A DNA stretch of 64,000 nt. Origin: Pseudomonadota bacterium (GTDB lineage: Bacteria > Pseudomonadota > Gammaproteobacteria > Burkholderiales > Nitrosomonadaceae). Both the position numbers and the translations under genes were made by a program. Under the pieces are notes generated by a model that worked only from the letters and a program-made list of their open reading frames with translations, searched no databases and was not told where the DNA came from. The stretch spans positions 32,230 to 96,229 of the forward strand of contig JAFEGA010000029.1 in NCBI GenBank assembly GCA_018240285.1, in the 5' to 3' direction. This document shows positions 40,264-51,400 of the stretch, piece by piece; positions within the stretch are counted from its first letter, which is position 1; each line of letters opens with the position of its first letter.

Positions 40264-43200
40264 CTAGTATCTGAAATGATCCACCGGTCTAGGTAGATGA
40301 CTGTCGGTTTCTTTAGCGACCCAGACGTAAAGTGTCGGCAGAAGCAAGGCGCTCATGACTAGATCGACAATTAAACCGCCAACAATAACGATAGCAAATG
40401 GCCGCTGCGAATCGGAGCCGATATCGTAAGACATGGCGGCCGGTAATAGACCAATGGTGGCAACCAACATCGTCATCATGATAGGGCGCAAGCGGAGCAC
40501 GGCGCCTTCCACTGCCGCCTCGGTAATCGATAGTCCTTGAGACCGGAGTTGATTGATGTATTCCACCATGATGATGCCGGTTTGCACCGAGACGCCAAAC
40601 AAGGCTAAAAATCCGATACCCGAGGAAACGCTGAAATATGTACCGGTTAGATATAACGCCAATAATCCGCCGATGGGTGCAAGAACCACGTTGGTCATGA
40701 TCAGCAAAGCCCATTTGATAGACGAAAACATAGAGAAAAGGATCAGTAGAATCATCATGACGGTGAGTGGAACGATAATCGCCAATCTGGCCTGAGCGCG
40801 CTTCTGGCTTTCATATTCGCCGGCCCATTTAATGCTATAACCGTCTGGCAGTTCCACTTCCCGGTTTACTCGCTCCATCGCTTCCTCCACGGTAGAACCG
40901 AGATCGCGCCCGCGGACGCTATACTTGATGGCGATGTAACGGGAATTATCTTCCCGGTAAATCATTGAAGCGCCGTCATTCTCGGTAATGGTAGCGATTT
41001 GGCTGAGGGAAACATGCTCGCCGCTAGGGGCCAGTAAACGAATGTTACTCACATCCGCCAGAGTCTGGCGGTACTGCTGCTGATAACGCACGACCAGATC
41101 GAAGCGCCGTTCACCTTGCAGAATCTGGCTGACGACGCGGCTGCCAAGAGCAGTTTCCACGGCATTTTGCACATCCGAAACATTCAATCCGAAGCGGTCG
41201 ATTTTTGCCCGGTCGATTTTGATATTGATATTGGGCTGCCCGACGATGCGGAAAATGCCCAAGTCGGCGATCCCCTGGATTTTTCTCATGGTGGCGGCGA
41301 TATTGTCGGCGGTATGCTCCAATTGTTTCAAGTCGGCACCGTACAATTTGATGGCAAGCTGACCTTTGACACCGCTAACCGCTTCTTCCATGTTATCTTC
41401 GATAGGTTGCGAAAAATTCCAAGTCACCCCCGGTATTTTTTGCAGATCCGCGTGCATGGCTTCGATCAATTGATCCTTGGTTTTAAATTGCGGCCGCCAA
41501 TCTTGCCTGAGTTTTAAATCGACAAAGTACTCGGTATTAAAAAAACCGGAAACATCCGTGCCGTCATCCGGCCGCCCGACTTGCGAAACCACTTGTATAA
41601 CCTCAGGGTAACTGGCTAACTTTTGCCGTGCGATCTGCACCACGCGGTTAGCTTCACTAGGCCCCACACTCGCAGGTAGTGCGCCACGCACCCAGATTGC
41701 ACCTTCGTCAAGATGGGGCAGAAATTCCGATCCGATGGCTCCACTTAAACCGAGAAGGAGAGAGCCTGACAGAGTAGCTGCAGCCGCCGCGACTGTAATG
41801 GTGCGGTATTTGATGCAACCGACGATCGCTTGGCGATATTTTCGTTTAAGCCATTCGATGGCCGGATTGCGCCACTCTTTGGTTCCTTTGTGCATGATGA
41901 AGCTGGCGATCATCGGGATCATGACAATTGAAAAAACCAGTGCGCCCAGTAATACGAATCCGACTGTCCATGCCATCGGCTGGAACAGCTTGCCCTCGAC
42001 CCGTTGTAGCGTGAAGATGGGCAAATAAGCGGTAATGATGACGGCAATGGCATAAAACACCGGGCGTTGCACTTCGTGAGCGGCATGCGAAATGATCTGG
42101 CTGATAGGTTGTTTTTGCTCGCTGCGCATTTGCATATGCCGCGAGATGTTTTCCACCATTACCACGGCGCCGTCCACCACCATGCCGAAGTCCAAGGCGC
42201 CCAGGGATAGCAAATTTGCAGGAATATGCCTGAGATCCAGAAAAACCGAGGCAAATAGCAATGAAAAGGGAATCGTCAGTGCAACAATCAAAGCGCTCCG
42301 TATATTTCCCAGGAACAAGAATAATACAGCGACAACCAGTAACATGCCTTCAATCAGGTTGTGCATGACAGTATGGGTTGTGTGTTCGATCAAATCATGC
42401 CGGTCAAGATGACCAACGATCTTTACACCGGGCGGCAAATAATGTTCGTTGAGTTCTTTTACCTTGTTCTCGACGGCCTTGATGGTGGCATCGAACTCAG
42501 CGCCTTTGCGGAGCAAAACGATGCCTTCCACCACGTCGTCATTGTCGATTACCCGGCCATCCTCCCGGTGAATTGCCTTACCAACTTTACCTTGCCGGAT
42601 TTTTGATCCTTGAGTCACAACACCGATATCGCGTACCCGGATTGGCGTTGTGCCGTGAATCTTGATAACTGTAGCGCCAATATCATCGACATTGGTCATT
42701 AAGCCGATGGCTCGAATGTTGATCTGTTGATTGCCGCGTTCGATAAAACTGCCACCGGCATTCAAGTTGTTTGCCGCCAATGCGGTATTGATTTCGTTGA
42801 TACTAATGCCATAACTGATTAATTTATTCGGATCGACGAGAACTTGATATTCGCGTGTGAGTCCGCCAAAACTTGTGACATCCACGACATTGGGCACAGA
42901 CCTCAGCCGCTTAGAAATCTCCCAATCCTGCATTGCTTTGAGTTCCATCAAATCATATTCTGGATTGGTGCTGGTGAGGGTATACCAATAAATCTGGCCT
43001 ACCGGACTGTAATCCGGCCCTAGCGATGGATTCAAACCGGGCGGGAGGTTAACTTGCGAGAGCCTTTCCAGCGTCCGTTGCCGGTTCATGAAATTATCCG
43101 ATGCATCGTCAAAAATGAGCGTGACAACAGAGAGTCCGAAAACCGAAACCGATCGCAGATTGGCAAGCTGAGGTAAGCCGCCCATCTCGGTCTCGATGGG

Positions 43201-43401
43201 AATACTGACTTGCTGCTCGATTTCTTCAGCGGCATGGCCTGACCACTGCGTAATCACCAATACCCAATTATTGGCGACGTCTGGATAGGCTTCGATGGGC
43301 AAAGTACGGAAAGTATAGCTGCCCCATAGCATCAAGATAATGCCCAAGATGGCGACGAGCGCTCTTTGCCTCAGCGAGAAATCAACAATACGCTGAATCA
43401 T
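40264..43401 (-). CDS. czcA: CzcA-type heavy-metal RND efflux pump
   Basis: Inner-membrane proton antiporter of the HME (metal) branch of RND pumps, 1045 residues. The proton-relay motif DFGMVVDGAVVMVENI in helix 4 distinguishes it from the drug pump at 5-8 kb. The porter domain has PIETEMGGLP and PPGLNPSLGPDYSPVGQIYWY, usual for CzcA/CusA. Both halves contain the expected helix bundles (LLVVAVLFLFLGNIRSAL; FSVSSGIGFLALFGVSVQTGI). The start overlaps the czcB stop (ATGA). Cobalt/zinc/cadmium versus copper/silver specificity is not decided here. Confidence 0.92.
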   Translation of the reverse strand: MIQRIVDFSLRQRALVAILGIILMLWGSYTFRTLPIEAYPDVANNWVLVITQWSGHAAEEIEQQVSIPIETEMGGLPQLANLRSVSVFGLSVVTLIFDDASDNFMNRQRTLERLSQVNLPPGLNPSLGPDYSPVGQIYWYTLTSTNPEYDLMELKAMQDWEISKRLRSVPNVVDVTSFGGLTREYQVLVDPNKLISYGISINEINTALAANNLNAGGSFIERGNQQINIRAIGLMTNVDDIGATVIKIHGTTPIRVRDIGVVTQGSKIRQGKVGKAIHREDGRVIDNDDVVEGIVLLRKGAEFDATIKAVENKVKELNEHYLPPGVKIVGHLDRHDLIEHTTHTVMHNLIEGMLLVVAVLFLFLGNIRSALIVALTIPFSLLFASVFLDLRHIPANLLSLGALDFGMVVDGAVVMVENISRHMQMRSEQKQPISQIISHAAHEVQRPVFYAIAVIITAYLPIFTLQRVEGKLFQPMAWTVGFVLLGALVFSIVMIPMIASFIMHKGTKEWRNPAIEWLKRKYRQAIVGCIKYRTITVAAAAATLSGSLLLGLSGAIGSEFLPHLDEGAIWVRGALPASVGPSEANRVVQIARQKLASYPEVIQVVSQVGRPDDGTDVSGFFNTEYFVDLKLRQDWRPQFKTKDQLIEAMHADLQKIPGVTWNFSQPIEDNMEEAVSGVKGQLAIKLYGADLKQLEHTADNIAATMRKIQGIADLGIFRIVGQPNINIKIDRAKIDRFGLNVSDVQNAVETALGSRVVSQILQGERRFDLVVRYQQQYRQTLADVSNIRLLAPSGEHVSLSQIATITENDGASMIYREDNSRYIAIKYSVRGRDLGSTVEEAMERVNREVELPDGYSIKWAGEYESQKRAQARLAIIVPLTVMMILLILFSMFSSIKWALLIMTNVVLAPIGGLLALYLTGTYFSVSSGIGFLALFGVSVQTGIIMVEYINQLRSQGLSITEAAVEGAVLRLRPIMMTMLVATIGLLPAAMSYDIGSDSQRPFAIVIVGGLIVDLVMSALLLPTLYVWVAKETDSHLPRPVDHFRY

Positions 43402-44585
43402 GGCGCATCCTTTTTCTTCAACTCCTGAAAGGCGAAAGGATTTTCCGATTTGGCTTCGGCAAAAAGCAGTAGGGGATTGGCAACGATTTCTTCCCCGATT
43501 TGCAATCCGGCGTTAATCTGCTGATAACCATCGCTTTGCATTGCACCTGCCTGCACTTCGGCGCGCTGGAATTTATTTCCACCTCGCGGGAAGAATACCC
43601 AGTACTTTTCGTGCATGTGAAAAAGCGCCGATGAGGGTATGACTATTTTGGGGGTTTTGCTTTCTGAAACCAATGTGGCCGTGGCGAACATGCCGGGCCG
43701 TAGAATGCCTTCCGGATTGTCCAGTTCTATCCTTACCTTGGCATTACGGGTTTGAGGATCCAGTATGCTCGAAATGTTGCTGACTTTGCCGGGAAAAATT
43801 CGATCTGAGTAGGCGTTGAAACGGATCTTGGCGTGATAACCTAATCCTATCTGCGCAAGATTGTTCTCGTATACATCGCAAAGAAGCCAGACTGTGCTTA
43901 AATCGGCAATCGTAAATAAGCTTGGTGTGGTATCCAAAGATTTGACAGTGGCGCCCAAGGCAACATTTTGCTCAACGATTGTGCCATCGATTGGAGCGCG
44001 AAGCTCGATAAACGCGGATGGGTTTTTCGGGTTGCCATTGAGCAACTTTACCTGCGTGACGGCGTTCTCTGTATCGGCTTTGGCATCGATCAAGGCATTT
44101 TCCGCTAGATGCAATTCCTTTTGCGCTACGATTTCGCCGTTCTCGTACAAGAATTTGTAGCGATCATACTGCCTTCGAGCCAGCAGCTCATCCGCGCGAG
44201 CCTGTTTCAGAGCCGCCACCGCGTTTGCCAGATCGGGGCTATGCATTTTCAATAATAACTGACTCTTTTTGACGCTATCGCCGAGTTTTGCATGAATCTC
44301 GGCAACGCGTCCTCCTCCCAATACATTGATGGCTACCGTACGTCCTATATCCGGAGCAATCACTCCATTCACTGTTAATTCTTCCGGTAGCATGCGAGAA
44401 TCGGCTTTAACTACAAGGAAATCCTCCGGGTGCGATATTTCAATCAAGTTTGGATTTATTGAAACAGCTATCTGTTCGGATGACTTTGCTTTTTCACCGG
44501 CTTCTTTGACTTTTTCGCAGCTCATGATCAAAAAAACAAAGATGATCATAAAAAGAACCATCGCAGATGGATAACTCTTAAACAT
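43398..44585 (-). CDS. czcB: CzcB-type metal efflux adaptor lipoprotein
   Basis: Periplasmic adaptor linking CzcA to CzcC. The leader ends in a lipobox-like LIMSC near residue 23. Then come a beta-barrel/lipoyl core (VNVLGGGRVAEIHAKLGDSV, ELRAPIDGTIVEQNVALG) split by an alpha hairpin, and a C-terminal domain with a His-containing segment IPSSALFHMHEKYWVFF. The His-rich metal-binding N-terminus of some CzcB proteins is absent. First gene of the operon; the 183 bases to the divergent hsdM hold both promoters, with nothing else recognisable. Confidence 0.88.
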   Translation of the reverse strand: MFKSYPSAMVLFMIIFVFLIMSCEKVKEAGEKAKSSEQIAVSINPNLIEISHPEDFLVVKADSRMLPEELTVNGVIAPDIGRTVAINVLGGGRVAEIHAKLGDSVKKSQLLLKMHSPDLANAVAALKQARADELLARRQYDRYKFLYENGEIVAQKELHLAENALIDAKADTENAVTQVKLLNGNPKNPSAFIELRAPIDGTIVEQNVALGATVKSLDTTPSLFTIADLSTVWLLCDVYENNLAQIGLGYHAKIRFNAYSDRIFPGKVSNISSILDPQTRNAKVRIELDNPEGILRPGMFATATLVSESKTPKIVIPSSALFHMHEKYWVFFPRGGNKFQRAEVQAGAMQSDGYQQINAGLQIGEEIVANPLLLFAEAKSENPFAFQELKKKDAP

Positions 44586-44768
44586 ATTTAAGTAGGAAGA
44601 TTCTTTTTAAAATGAGGCGATGATAAAGAGATTTTATTGTAGTGATTTTGCCGCTTTCATTGGCATTATTTCAGAGGATGTGTGAACTTTTGATGAAGCG
44701 GAATATCACGCATTCGGCTAATTAGCTTTTGGGTCGAATGAATATCGTTTTTTGAACAACAACAACGT

Positions 44769-47216
44769 ATGGCCATCAAAAAATCCGAACTCTATTCTTC
44801 CCTGTGGTCGAGCTGCGATGAATTGCGCGGCGGTATGGACGCCAGCCAGTACAAGGACTATGTGCTGGTGATGCTGTTCATCAAGTACGTCAGCGACAAA
44901 TACGCCGGCCAGCCGTTCGCGCCGATCACTATCCCGCCGGGCGCGAGTTTTAAGGACATGGTGGCACTGAAAGGCAAGCCCACCATCGGCGACGACATCA
45001 ACAAGAAAATCATCGCGCCGCTGGCCAATGCCAACAAGCTGTCCAGCATGCCGGACTTCAACGATCCGGAAAAACTCGGCAGCGGCAAGGACATGGTCGA
45101 CCGGCTCACCAATCTGATCGCCATTTTTGAAAACAAGGCGCTCGATTTCAGCAAGAACCGCGCGGAAGGCGATGACATCCTCGGCGATGCCTACGAATAC
45201 CTGATGCGCCATTTCGCCACCGAGAGCGGCAAAAGCAAGGGGCAGTTCTACACCCCGGCGGAAGTGAGCCGCATCATGGCACGCATCATCGGCATCGACC
45301 GGGCCGCCACCACCGCGTCGACCACAGTGTACGATCCGACGTGCGGTTCCGGTTCTCTGCTGCTGAAAGTGGGCGATGCCGCCAAAACCAAGGTATCGCT
45401 GTACGGTCAGGAAAAGGACGCCGCCACCAGCGGCTTAGCGCGCATGAACATGATCCTGCACGACAACCCCGGCGCGGAGATCAAGCAAGGCAATACCCTG
45501 GCCAATCCGCTGTTTCTCTATGAGCAAGGCAGCCTGAAAACCTTCGATTACGTCGTCGCCAATCCGCCGTTCAGCGACAAGCGCTGGGGCAACGGCGTCG
45601 ATACCGGCAACGATCCGTACCGGCGTTTCGAGGGTTTCGGCGTGCCGCCGGATAAAAACGGCGATTACGCCTATCTGCTGCACATCATCCGCTCGCTCAA
45701 AAGCCACGGTAAAGGCGCGTGCATTCTGCCGCACGGCGTGCTGTTCCGCGGCAATGTCGAAGCGGCCATCCGCGCAGCCATCGTCCGCAAGGGGCTGATC
45801 AAGGGCATCATCGGCCTGCCCGCCAACCTGTTTTACGGCACCGGCATCCCGGCGTGCATCATCGTCATCGACAAGGAAAACTCACCAAACCGTAAAGGCA
45901 TTTTCATGATCGACGCCGGCAAGGGCTTCATGAAAGACGGCAACAAGAACCGCCTGCGCGAAATGGACATTCACAAGATTGTCGACGTGTTCAACAAACA
46001 GATCGAGATTGAAGGCTACAGCCGCATCGTACCGTTCAATGAGATCGAAAAAAACGAATTCAACCTCAACATCCCGCGCTATATCGACAGTTCCGAATCG
46101 GAAGACCTGCAAGACATCGAAGCGCATCTGCTCGGCGATATCCCCAAAGCCGACATCGACGCATTGCACGAATACTGGGACGTGTGCCCCAATCTCAAAG
46201 CGGCGTTGTTCACGGCAGCGAAACGCAGCCCGGATTACCTGAGCTTGAAGGTCAGCAAGGACGCCATCAAGCCAACCATTTTCCAGCACCCCGAGTTTGC
46301 CGGATACATGGCCGATATGAAGCGCGTGTTCAGCCAGTGGGAAAACGCCACCACCGCCCTCTTGAAGGCGCTGCAACCCGGCTTTCATCCGAAGGAAATC
46401 ATCCATTCGATCAGCGAAGCGTTGCTCGCCACCTACCAGGGCCGCGCGCTGATCGACCGGTACGACGTCTACCAGCACCTGATGAATTACTGGTTCGACG
46501 TGATGCAAGACGATTGCTACCTGATCGCTGCCCCGGTTGAAACGGGCGGCGGCTGGCAGGCGGCTACCTACCGCATCGTCGAAGAAAAGAAAACCAAGGA
46601 CGGCCAAGTCAGCAAAACCGTCGACAAAGGCTGGGCGTGCGACCTGATTCCCAAAGCCCTCGTTATTCAGCGCTACTTTGCCGCGCAGCAACAGGCGATC
46701 GATCAGCTCAATATCGAACTGGAAACCGTGCAAAGCCGTTTGAACGAGATGGAAGAAGAACACGGCGGCAATGCGGACGAAGGCGGCGCGTTGTCCGCTC
46801 TCGACAAGATCAACAAAGCCAGCATCAGCGCCCGGCTGAAGGAAATCAAAAACGACCCGGATTCGATAGAAGAAGAAAGCGTTCTCAAGCAATACCTGCA
46901 CCTGCTGGAACAGGAAGCGGCAACAAAAAAAACCATCAGCGCCGCCGAAATCGCGCTGGATGCCGAGCTGCTGGCTTTTTATCCGACGTTAACCCAAGAC
47001 CAGATCAAGCAACTGGTGGTCGACGACAAATGGATCGCCGCCATCGGCCGGGACATTCATACCGAGATGGATCGCATCAGCCAGCGTCTGGCGCAACGCA
47101 TCAAGGAACTCGCCGAGCGCTACGAAGCACCGCTGCCGCAGCAAAACCAGCAAGTGGCGGAACTGGAACAGGCCGTCAAGGCGCACCTGGAAAAGATGGG
47201 GTTTGCATGGCACTGA
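44769..47216 (+). CDS. hsdM: Type I restriction-modification methyltransferase subunit HsdM
   Basis: N6-adenine methyltransferase and core subunit of a type I system. Residues 5-135 are the HsdM N-terminal helical domain; residues about 140-450 the methylase with SAM motif YDPTCGSGSLLLKVG (about 185-199) and catalytic VANPPFSDKRWG (about 260-271). Beyond about 470 a 340-residue C-terminal extension ends in Glu/Lys/Gln-rich coiled-coil segments, making the protein longer (815) than the common 500-residue forms. Genes follow without gaps. Base composition is GC-richer than the specificity gene. Confidence 0.93.
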   Translation: MAIKKSELYSSLWSSCDELRGGMDASQYKDYVLVMLFIKYVSDKYAGQPFAPITIPPGASFKDMVALKGKPTIGDDINKKIIAPLANANKLSSMPDFNDPEKLGSGKDMVDRLTNLIAIFENKALDFSKNRAEGDDILGDAYEYLMRHFATESGKSKGQFYTPAEVSRIMARIIGIDRAATTASTTVYDPTCGSGSLLLKVGDAAKTKVSLYGQEKDAATSGLARMNMILHDNPGAEIKQGNTLANPLFLYEQGSLKTFDYVVANPPFSDKRWGNGVDTGNDPYRRFEGFGVPPDKNGDYAYLLHIIRSLKSHGKGACILPHGVLFRGNVEAAIRAAIVRKGLIKGIIGLPANLFYGTGIPACIIVIDKENSPNRKGIFMIDAGKGFMKDGNKNRLREMDIHKIVDVFNKQIEIEGYSRIVPFNEIEKNEFNLNIPRYIDSSESEDLQDIEAHLLGDIPKADIDALHEYWDVCPNLKAALFTAAKRSPDYLSLKVSKDAIKPTIFQHPEFAGYMADMKRVFSQWENATTALLKALQPGFHPKEIIHSISEALLATYQGRALIDRYDVYQHLMNYWFDVMQDDCYLIAAPVETGGGWQAATYRIVEEKKTKDGQVSKTVDKGWACDLIPKALVIQRYFAAQQQAIDQLNIELETVQSRLNEMEEEHGGNADEGGALSALDKINKASISARLKEIKNDPDSIEEESVLKQYLHLLEQEAATKKTISAAEIALDAELLAFYPTLTQDQIKQLVVDDKWIAAIGRDIHTEMDRISQRLAQRIKELAERYEAPLPQQNQQVAELEQAVKAHLEKMGFAWH

Positions 47217-48496
47217 AGCTGGGTTACCAGCAGACAGAGGTGGGGATGATTCCGGAGGATTGGGAAGTAATGTCTGTTGAAGATATCGCTGAAGTCAGAA
47301 GTGGAAAAAGATTACCACTGGGAAATTCCTTAACCGACAAAGTAACGGCATATCCATATATACGTGTTGCTGATATGGAGACAGGAACTGTAAATCTTGA
47401 TGAGATTAAATATGTTCCAGAGCAGGTTTATCCCTCAATAAAAAATTACCGGATTTTTTTAGATGATATTTTTATATCGGTTGCTGGAACACTTGGTATT
47501 GTTGGAAAGATACCGCCTCAATTAAATGGAGCAAATCTAACTGAGAATGCTGATCGCTTGACTAATATCAGTTGCGACAGAGACTATTTAATGTATTTGT
47601 TAATGTCGCCATTAATTCAGAATACTATTGAGTCAGAAAGAACTTTAGGTGCACAGCCAAAACTAGCATTGACAAGAATACGCAAATTCAAAATTCCACT
47701 TCCTCCAAGTAAAGTCGAACAAACCGCCATCGCCAACGCCCTCGGCGATGCCGATGCCCTGATTCAATCCATCACCTCTCTCATTGCCAAAAAACGCCAG
47801 ATCAAACAAGGCGCCATGCAAACCCTGCTCAATCCTTATGAAAATGGGCGATTGAAAGCGGGGTGGGTGGTGAAGAAGTTGGGAGATGTTGCAATTCTAA
47901 AAGCAAGGATTGGTTGGCAAGGGCTTACCACTGCGGAATATCGAAAAACGGGCGATTACTTTTTGATTACAGGAACTGAGTTTAGAAATGGTTATATTGA
48001 TTGGGGAAGCTGTTTCTATGTTGATTTATCACGTTATAAGCAAGATCGTAACATTCAAATAAAAGAAAACGATGTGCTGGTTACTAAGGATGGAACAATT
48101 GGTAAAGTAGCTTTTATCAAACGAATTTCTAAACCGGCAACATTGAATAGTGGTGTTTTTGTTATTCGACCGATTGATGGAAGCTTTTACCCTGAGTTTT
48201 TTTATTATGTTTTACTATCAGATATTTTTGATAGGTTTCTGTCACAACTTAGCGCTGGTTCCACAATAAGTCATTTATATCAGAAGGATTTCATAAATTT
48301 TGAATTCTATACCCCCGAAGATAATAATGAACAAACCCGCATCGCCACCATCCTCTCCGGCATGGACGCCGAAATCGCCGCGCTCGAAACCAAGCTCGCC
48401 AAATACCGGCACATCAAGCAGGGCATGATGCAAAACCTGCTGACCGGCCGCATCCGGCTGGTGCAGCCGGACAGCAATACCGGAGCGGCTGCGTGA
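47207..48496 (+). CDS. hsdS: Type I restriction specificity subunit HsdS
   Basis: Determines the DNA target of the system. The ATG at 47207 (MALKLGYQQTEVGMIPEDW) overlaps the hsdM stop by 10 bases; the longer open frame from 46637 is out-of-frame reading of hsdM. Two target-recognition domains (about residues 5-165 and 222-375) are each followed by a conserved helix: EQTAIANALGDADALIQSI and EQTRIATILSGMDAEIAAL, both leading into KQG(A/M)MQ-LL. The recognition domains are visibly AT-rich while the conserved parts match the GC-rich neighbours, a sign of domain exchange. The target sequence cannot be predicted. Confidence 0.9.
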   Translation: MALKLGYQQTEVGMIPEDWEVMSVEDIAEVRSGKRLPLGNSLTDKVTAYPYIRVADMETGTVNLDEIKYVPEQVYPSIKNYRIFLDDIFISVAGTLGIVGKIPPQLNGANLTENADRLTNISCDRDYLMYLLMSPLIQNTIESERTLGAQPKLALTRIRKFKIPLPPSKVEQTAIANALGDADALIQSITSLIAKKRQIKQGAMQTLLNPYENGRLKAGWVVKKLGDVAILKARIGWQGLTTAEYRKTGDYFLITGTEFRNGYIDWGSCFYVDLSRYKQDRNIQIKENDVLVTKDGTIGKVAFIKRISKPATLNSGVFVIRPIDGSFYPEFFYYVLLSDIFDRFLSQLSAGSTISHLYQKDFINFEFYTPEDNNEQTRIATILSGMDAEIAALETKLAKYRHIKQGMMQNLLTGRIRLVQPDSNTGAAA

Positions 48497-51400
48497 CCGC
48501 CGATCCGTCCGGCAGCGGCGCTATCACCAAACCCGAACGCGCCACGCAAAACCGCGTGGTGAAATTGTTCTGTGAGCAATTGAGGTATACCTATCTCGGC
48601 AATCTGGAAGACAAGCCGGACAACAGCAACATCGAAGTGCCGCTGTTGACGCAATACCTGTCAGTGCGAGGTTACGACCACGATCAAATCAACAAGGCGC
48701 TGGATAAATTGCAGAGTGCGGCCAATCGTCACGGCCAGGATTTGTACCACAACAACAAGGCGGTTTATCAACTGCTGCGCTACGGTGTGCCGGTCAAGGT
48801 GGAAGCGGGCGCGCCGACGGTCACGGTGCAGGTGATCGACTGGCAACATCCCGGGCAGAACCGTTTTTATATCGCCGAGGAAGTGACCGTGTTTGGCGAA
48901 AAGGAAAAACGCCCGGACATCGTGCTGTACGTCAACGGCATTGCCATCGGCGTGCTGGAACTGAAAAACAGTCGTGTTTCCATCAGCGAAGGCATTCGTC
49001 AAAATCGGACAAATCAGGAGCCAGAATTCATCGAGAAATTTTTCAGCACCATCCAATTTGTGTTTGCTGGCAACGATTCGGAAGGCTTGCAGTATGGAAC
49101 GATCGGCACGCCGGAGAAGTTTTTCCTGACCTGGAAGGAAGACGAAGCGGACAACAGCGGCTACAAGCTGGACAAATACCTCGCCAAAATGTGTCAGCCC
49201 TCACGGCTGATCGAATTGATGCACGACTTTGTGTTGTTCGACGGCGGTGACAAGAAATTGCCACGGGTGCATCAATATTTCGGCATCAAGGCGGCGCAAG
49301 CGCATGTGCGCCGCAAGGAAGGCGGCATTATCTGGCATACCCAGGGTAGCGGCAAAAGCATCGTCATGGTGCTGTTGGCCAAGTGGATACTGGAAAACAA
49401 TCCGCACGCGCGCATCGCCATCGTCACCGACCGCGATGAACTCGACAAGCAGATCGAACGCGTATTCAAGGACGCAGGAGAAGCGATTTACCGCACCGGC
49501 AGCGGGCGCGATTTGATGGCGCAATTGGGGCAAGCCACGCCGCGCTTGCTGTGTTCATTGGTGCACAAGTTCGGCAAGCGCAACGTCGATAATTTCGACG
49601 CCTTCATCGAGCAACTGCAAAGCCAGCCTTGCCATGCCGTGGGCGAATTGTTCATTTTCGTCGACGAGTGCCACCGCACGCAAAGCGGCAAATTGCACAA
49701 AACGATGAAGGCGTTGCTGCCCGGCGCGGTGTTCATCGGCTTTACTGGCACACCGCTGCTGAAGAAAGACAAAGCCACCAGCCTGGAAGTGTTCGGCAAA
49801 TACATTCATACCTACAAATTCAACGAAGCGGTGCAGGACGGCGTGGTGCTCGATCTGGTGTACGAAGCGCGCGACATCGACCAGCGCTTGAGTTCGCAGC
49901 AAAAAATCGACGAGTGGTTTGCCGCCAAAACCAAAGGATTGAACGATTTCCAGCGAGCCGAGCTGAAAAAGAAATGGGGCACGATGCAAAACGTGCTCAG
50001 CTCCCGCTCGCGCATGGATAAGGTGGTGACCGATATCGCTGGGGATTTCAGCGTCAAGCCGCGGTTGGACAGTGACATGGGGAACGCCATTCTGGTGGCA
50101 TCGAGCATTTATGAAGCGTGCCGGTATTACGAACTGTTCCAGGCCACCGAATTGAAAGGAAAATGCGCGGTGGTGACGTCGTACAACCCGCAAACCCGTG
50201 ACATCAGCACCGAAGAAACCGGCGCGAATACCGAGACCGACAGGCAGGTGATCTATCACACCTATGAAACCTTGCTGAAGGATGTCAAAGCCGATCCCGG
50301 CAAATCCCGCACGGAAACTTATGAGGATCGGGCGAAAAAGCGTTTTATCGAAGAACCGGCGGCTATGAAGCTGTTGATCGTGGTCGACAAGTTGCTGACC
50401 GGGTTCGATGCGCCCAGTTGCACGTATTTATACATCGATAAATCGATGCAGGATCACGGCTTGTTCCAGGCGATCTGCCGCGTCAACCGGCTGGACAGCG
50501 ACGACAAGAAGTTCGGTTTTATCGTCGACTACAAGGATTTGTTCAAGAAATTGGTGAACGACAAAGGCACCGGCGCGATTCAGGTGTATACCGGCGAACT
50601 GGATTACGATCAGTTTGAAGCCAGGGATTGCGACATCCTGCTGCAAGACCGGCTGAAAAAAGGCCGCGAGTGGCTGGATGACGCGCTGGAAGAATTGGAA
50701 CTGCTGTGTGAAAAAGTGGAACCGCCCAAGGGCGATCTGCAACACATGCATTACTTTTGCGGCAACCCGGAAATTCCGGACGATCTGAAAACGCGCGAAG
50801 TGCAGCGCACGGCGTTATACAAAGCCACCGTCAACCTGATCCGCGCTTATGCCAACATCGGCGACGATATGGAAGCCGCCGGTTACAGCGTTGACGCGGT
50901 GGCACATATCCAGCGCCGCGTGGATCATTACCTGAAACTGCGCGACATCATCAAAAATGCCGCCGGTGAAAAAATCGACCTGAAAGCGTATGAAGCGGAC
51001 ATGCGTTATTTGATCGACCGCTATATCCAGGCGGAAGAATCGGTGGTGATTTCTCCGTTTGGCGATATGCCGATTCTGGAGATCATCGAGAAAAGCGGCA
51101 TCGCCGAAGCCATCGGCGCGTTACCGGCTGGCATTAAAGCCAACAAGGAAGCGGTGGCCGAAACCATCGAAAACAACGTGCGCAGCCACATCATCAAGAA
51201 CCATCTGCTCGATCCGGCTTATTTTGAAAAGATGTCCAAGTTATTGGAAGAAATCATTAAATTCAGGAAAGAAAACGCAGAGAAATATAAGGAGTATTTG
51301 CAAAAGATCGCCGATCTTGCCAGGCAGGTTTCAACGAAACAACCGGATGACCTGCCGGAATCGCTGAATACCCAAGCCAAGCGCGTGCTGTATAGCAATG

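Noticed and set aside
44586..44768. Metal-responsive operator between czcB and hsdM
   Set aside because: No convincing dyad of a known metalloregulator was found.
45882..46901. 339-codon minus-strand frame inside hsdM
   Set aside because: Antisense shadow in GC-rich coding DNA; hsdM motifs run through the same region.
46637..47206. N-terminal extension of HsdS
   Set aside because: It is an out-of-frame reading of the hsdM end; the true start at 47207 gives the family N-terminus.
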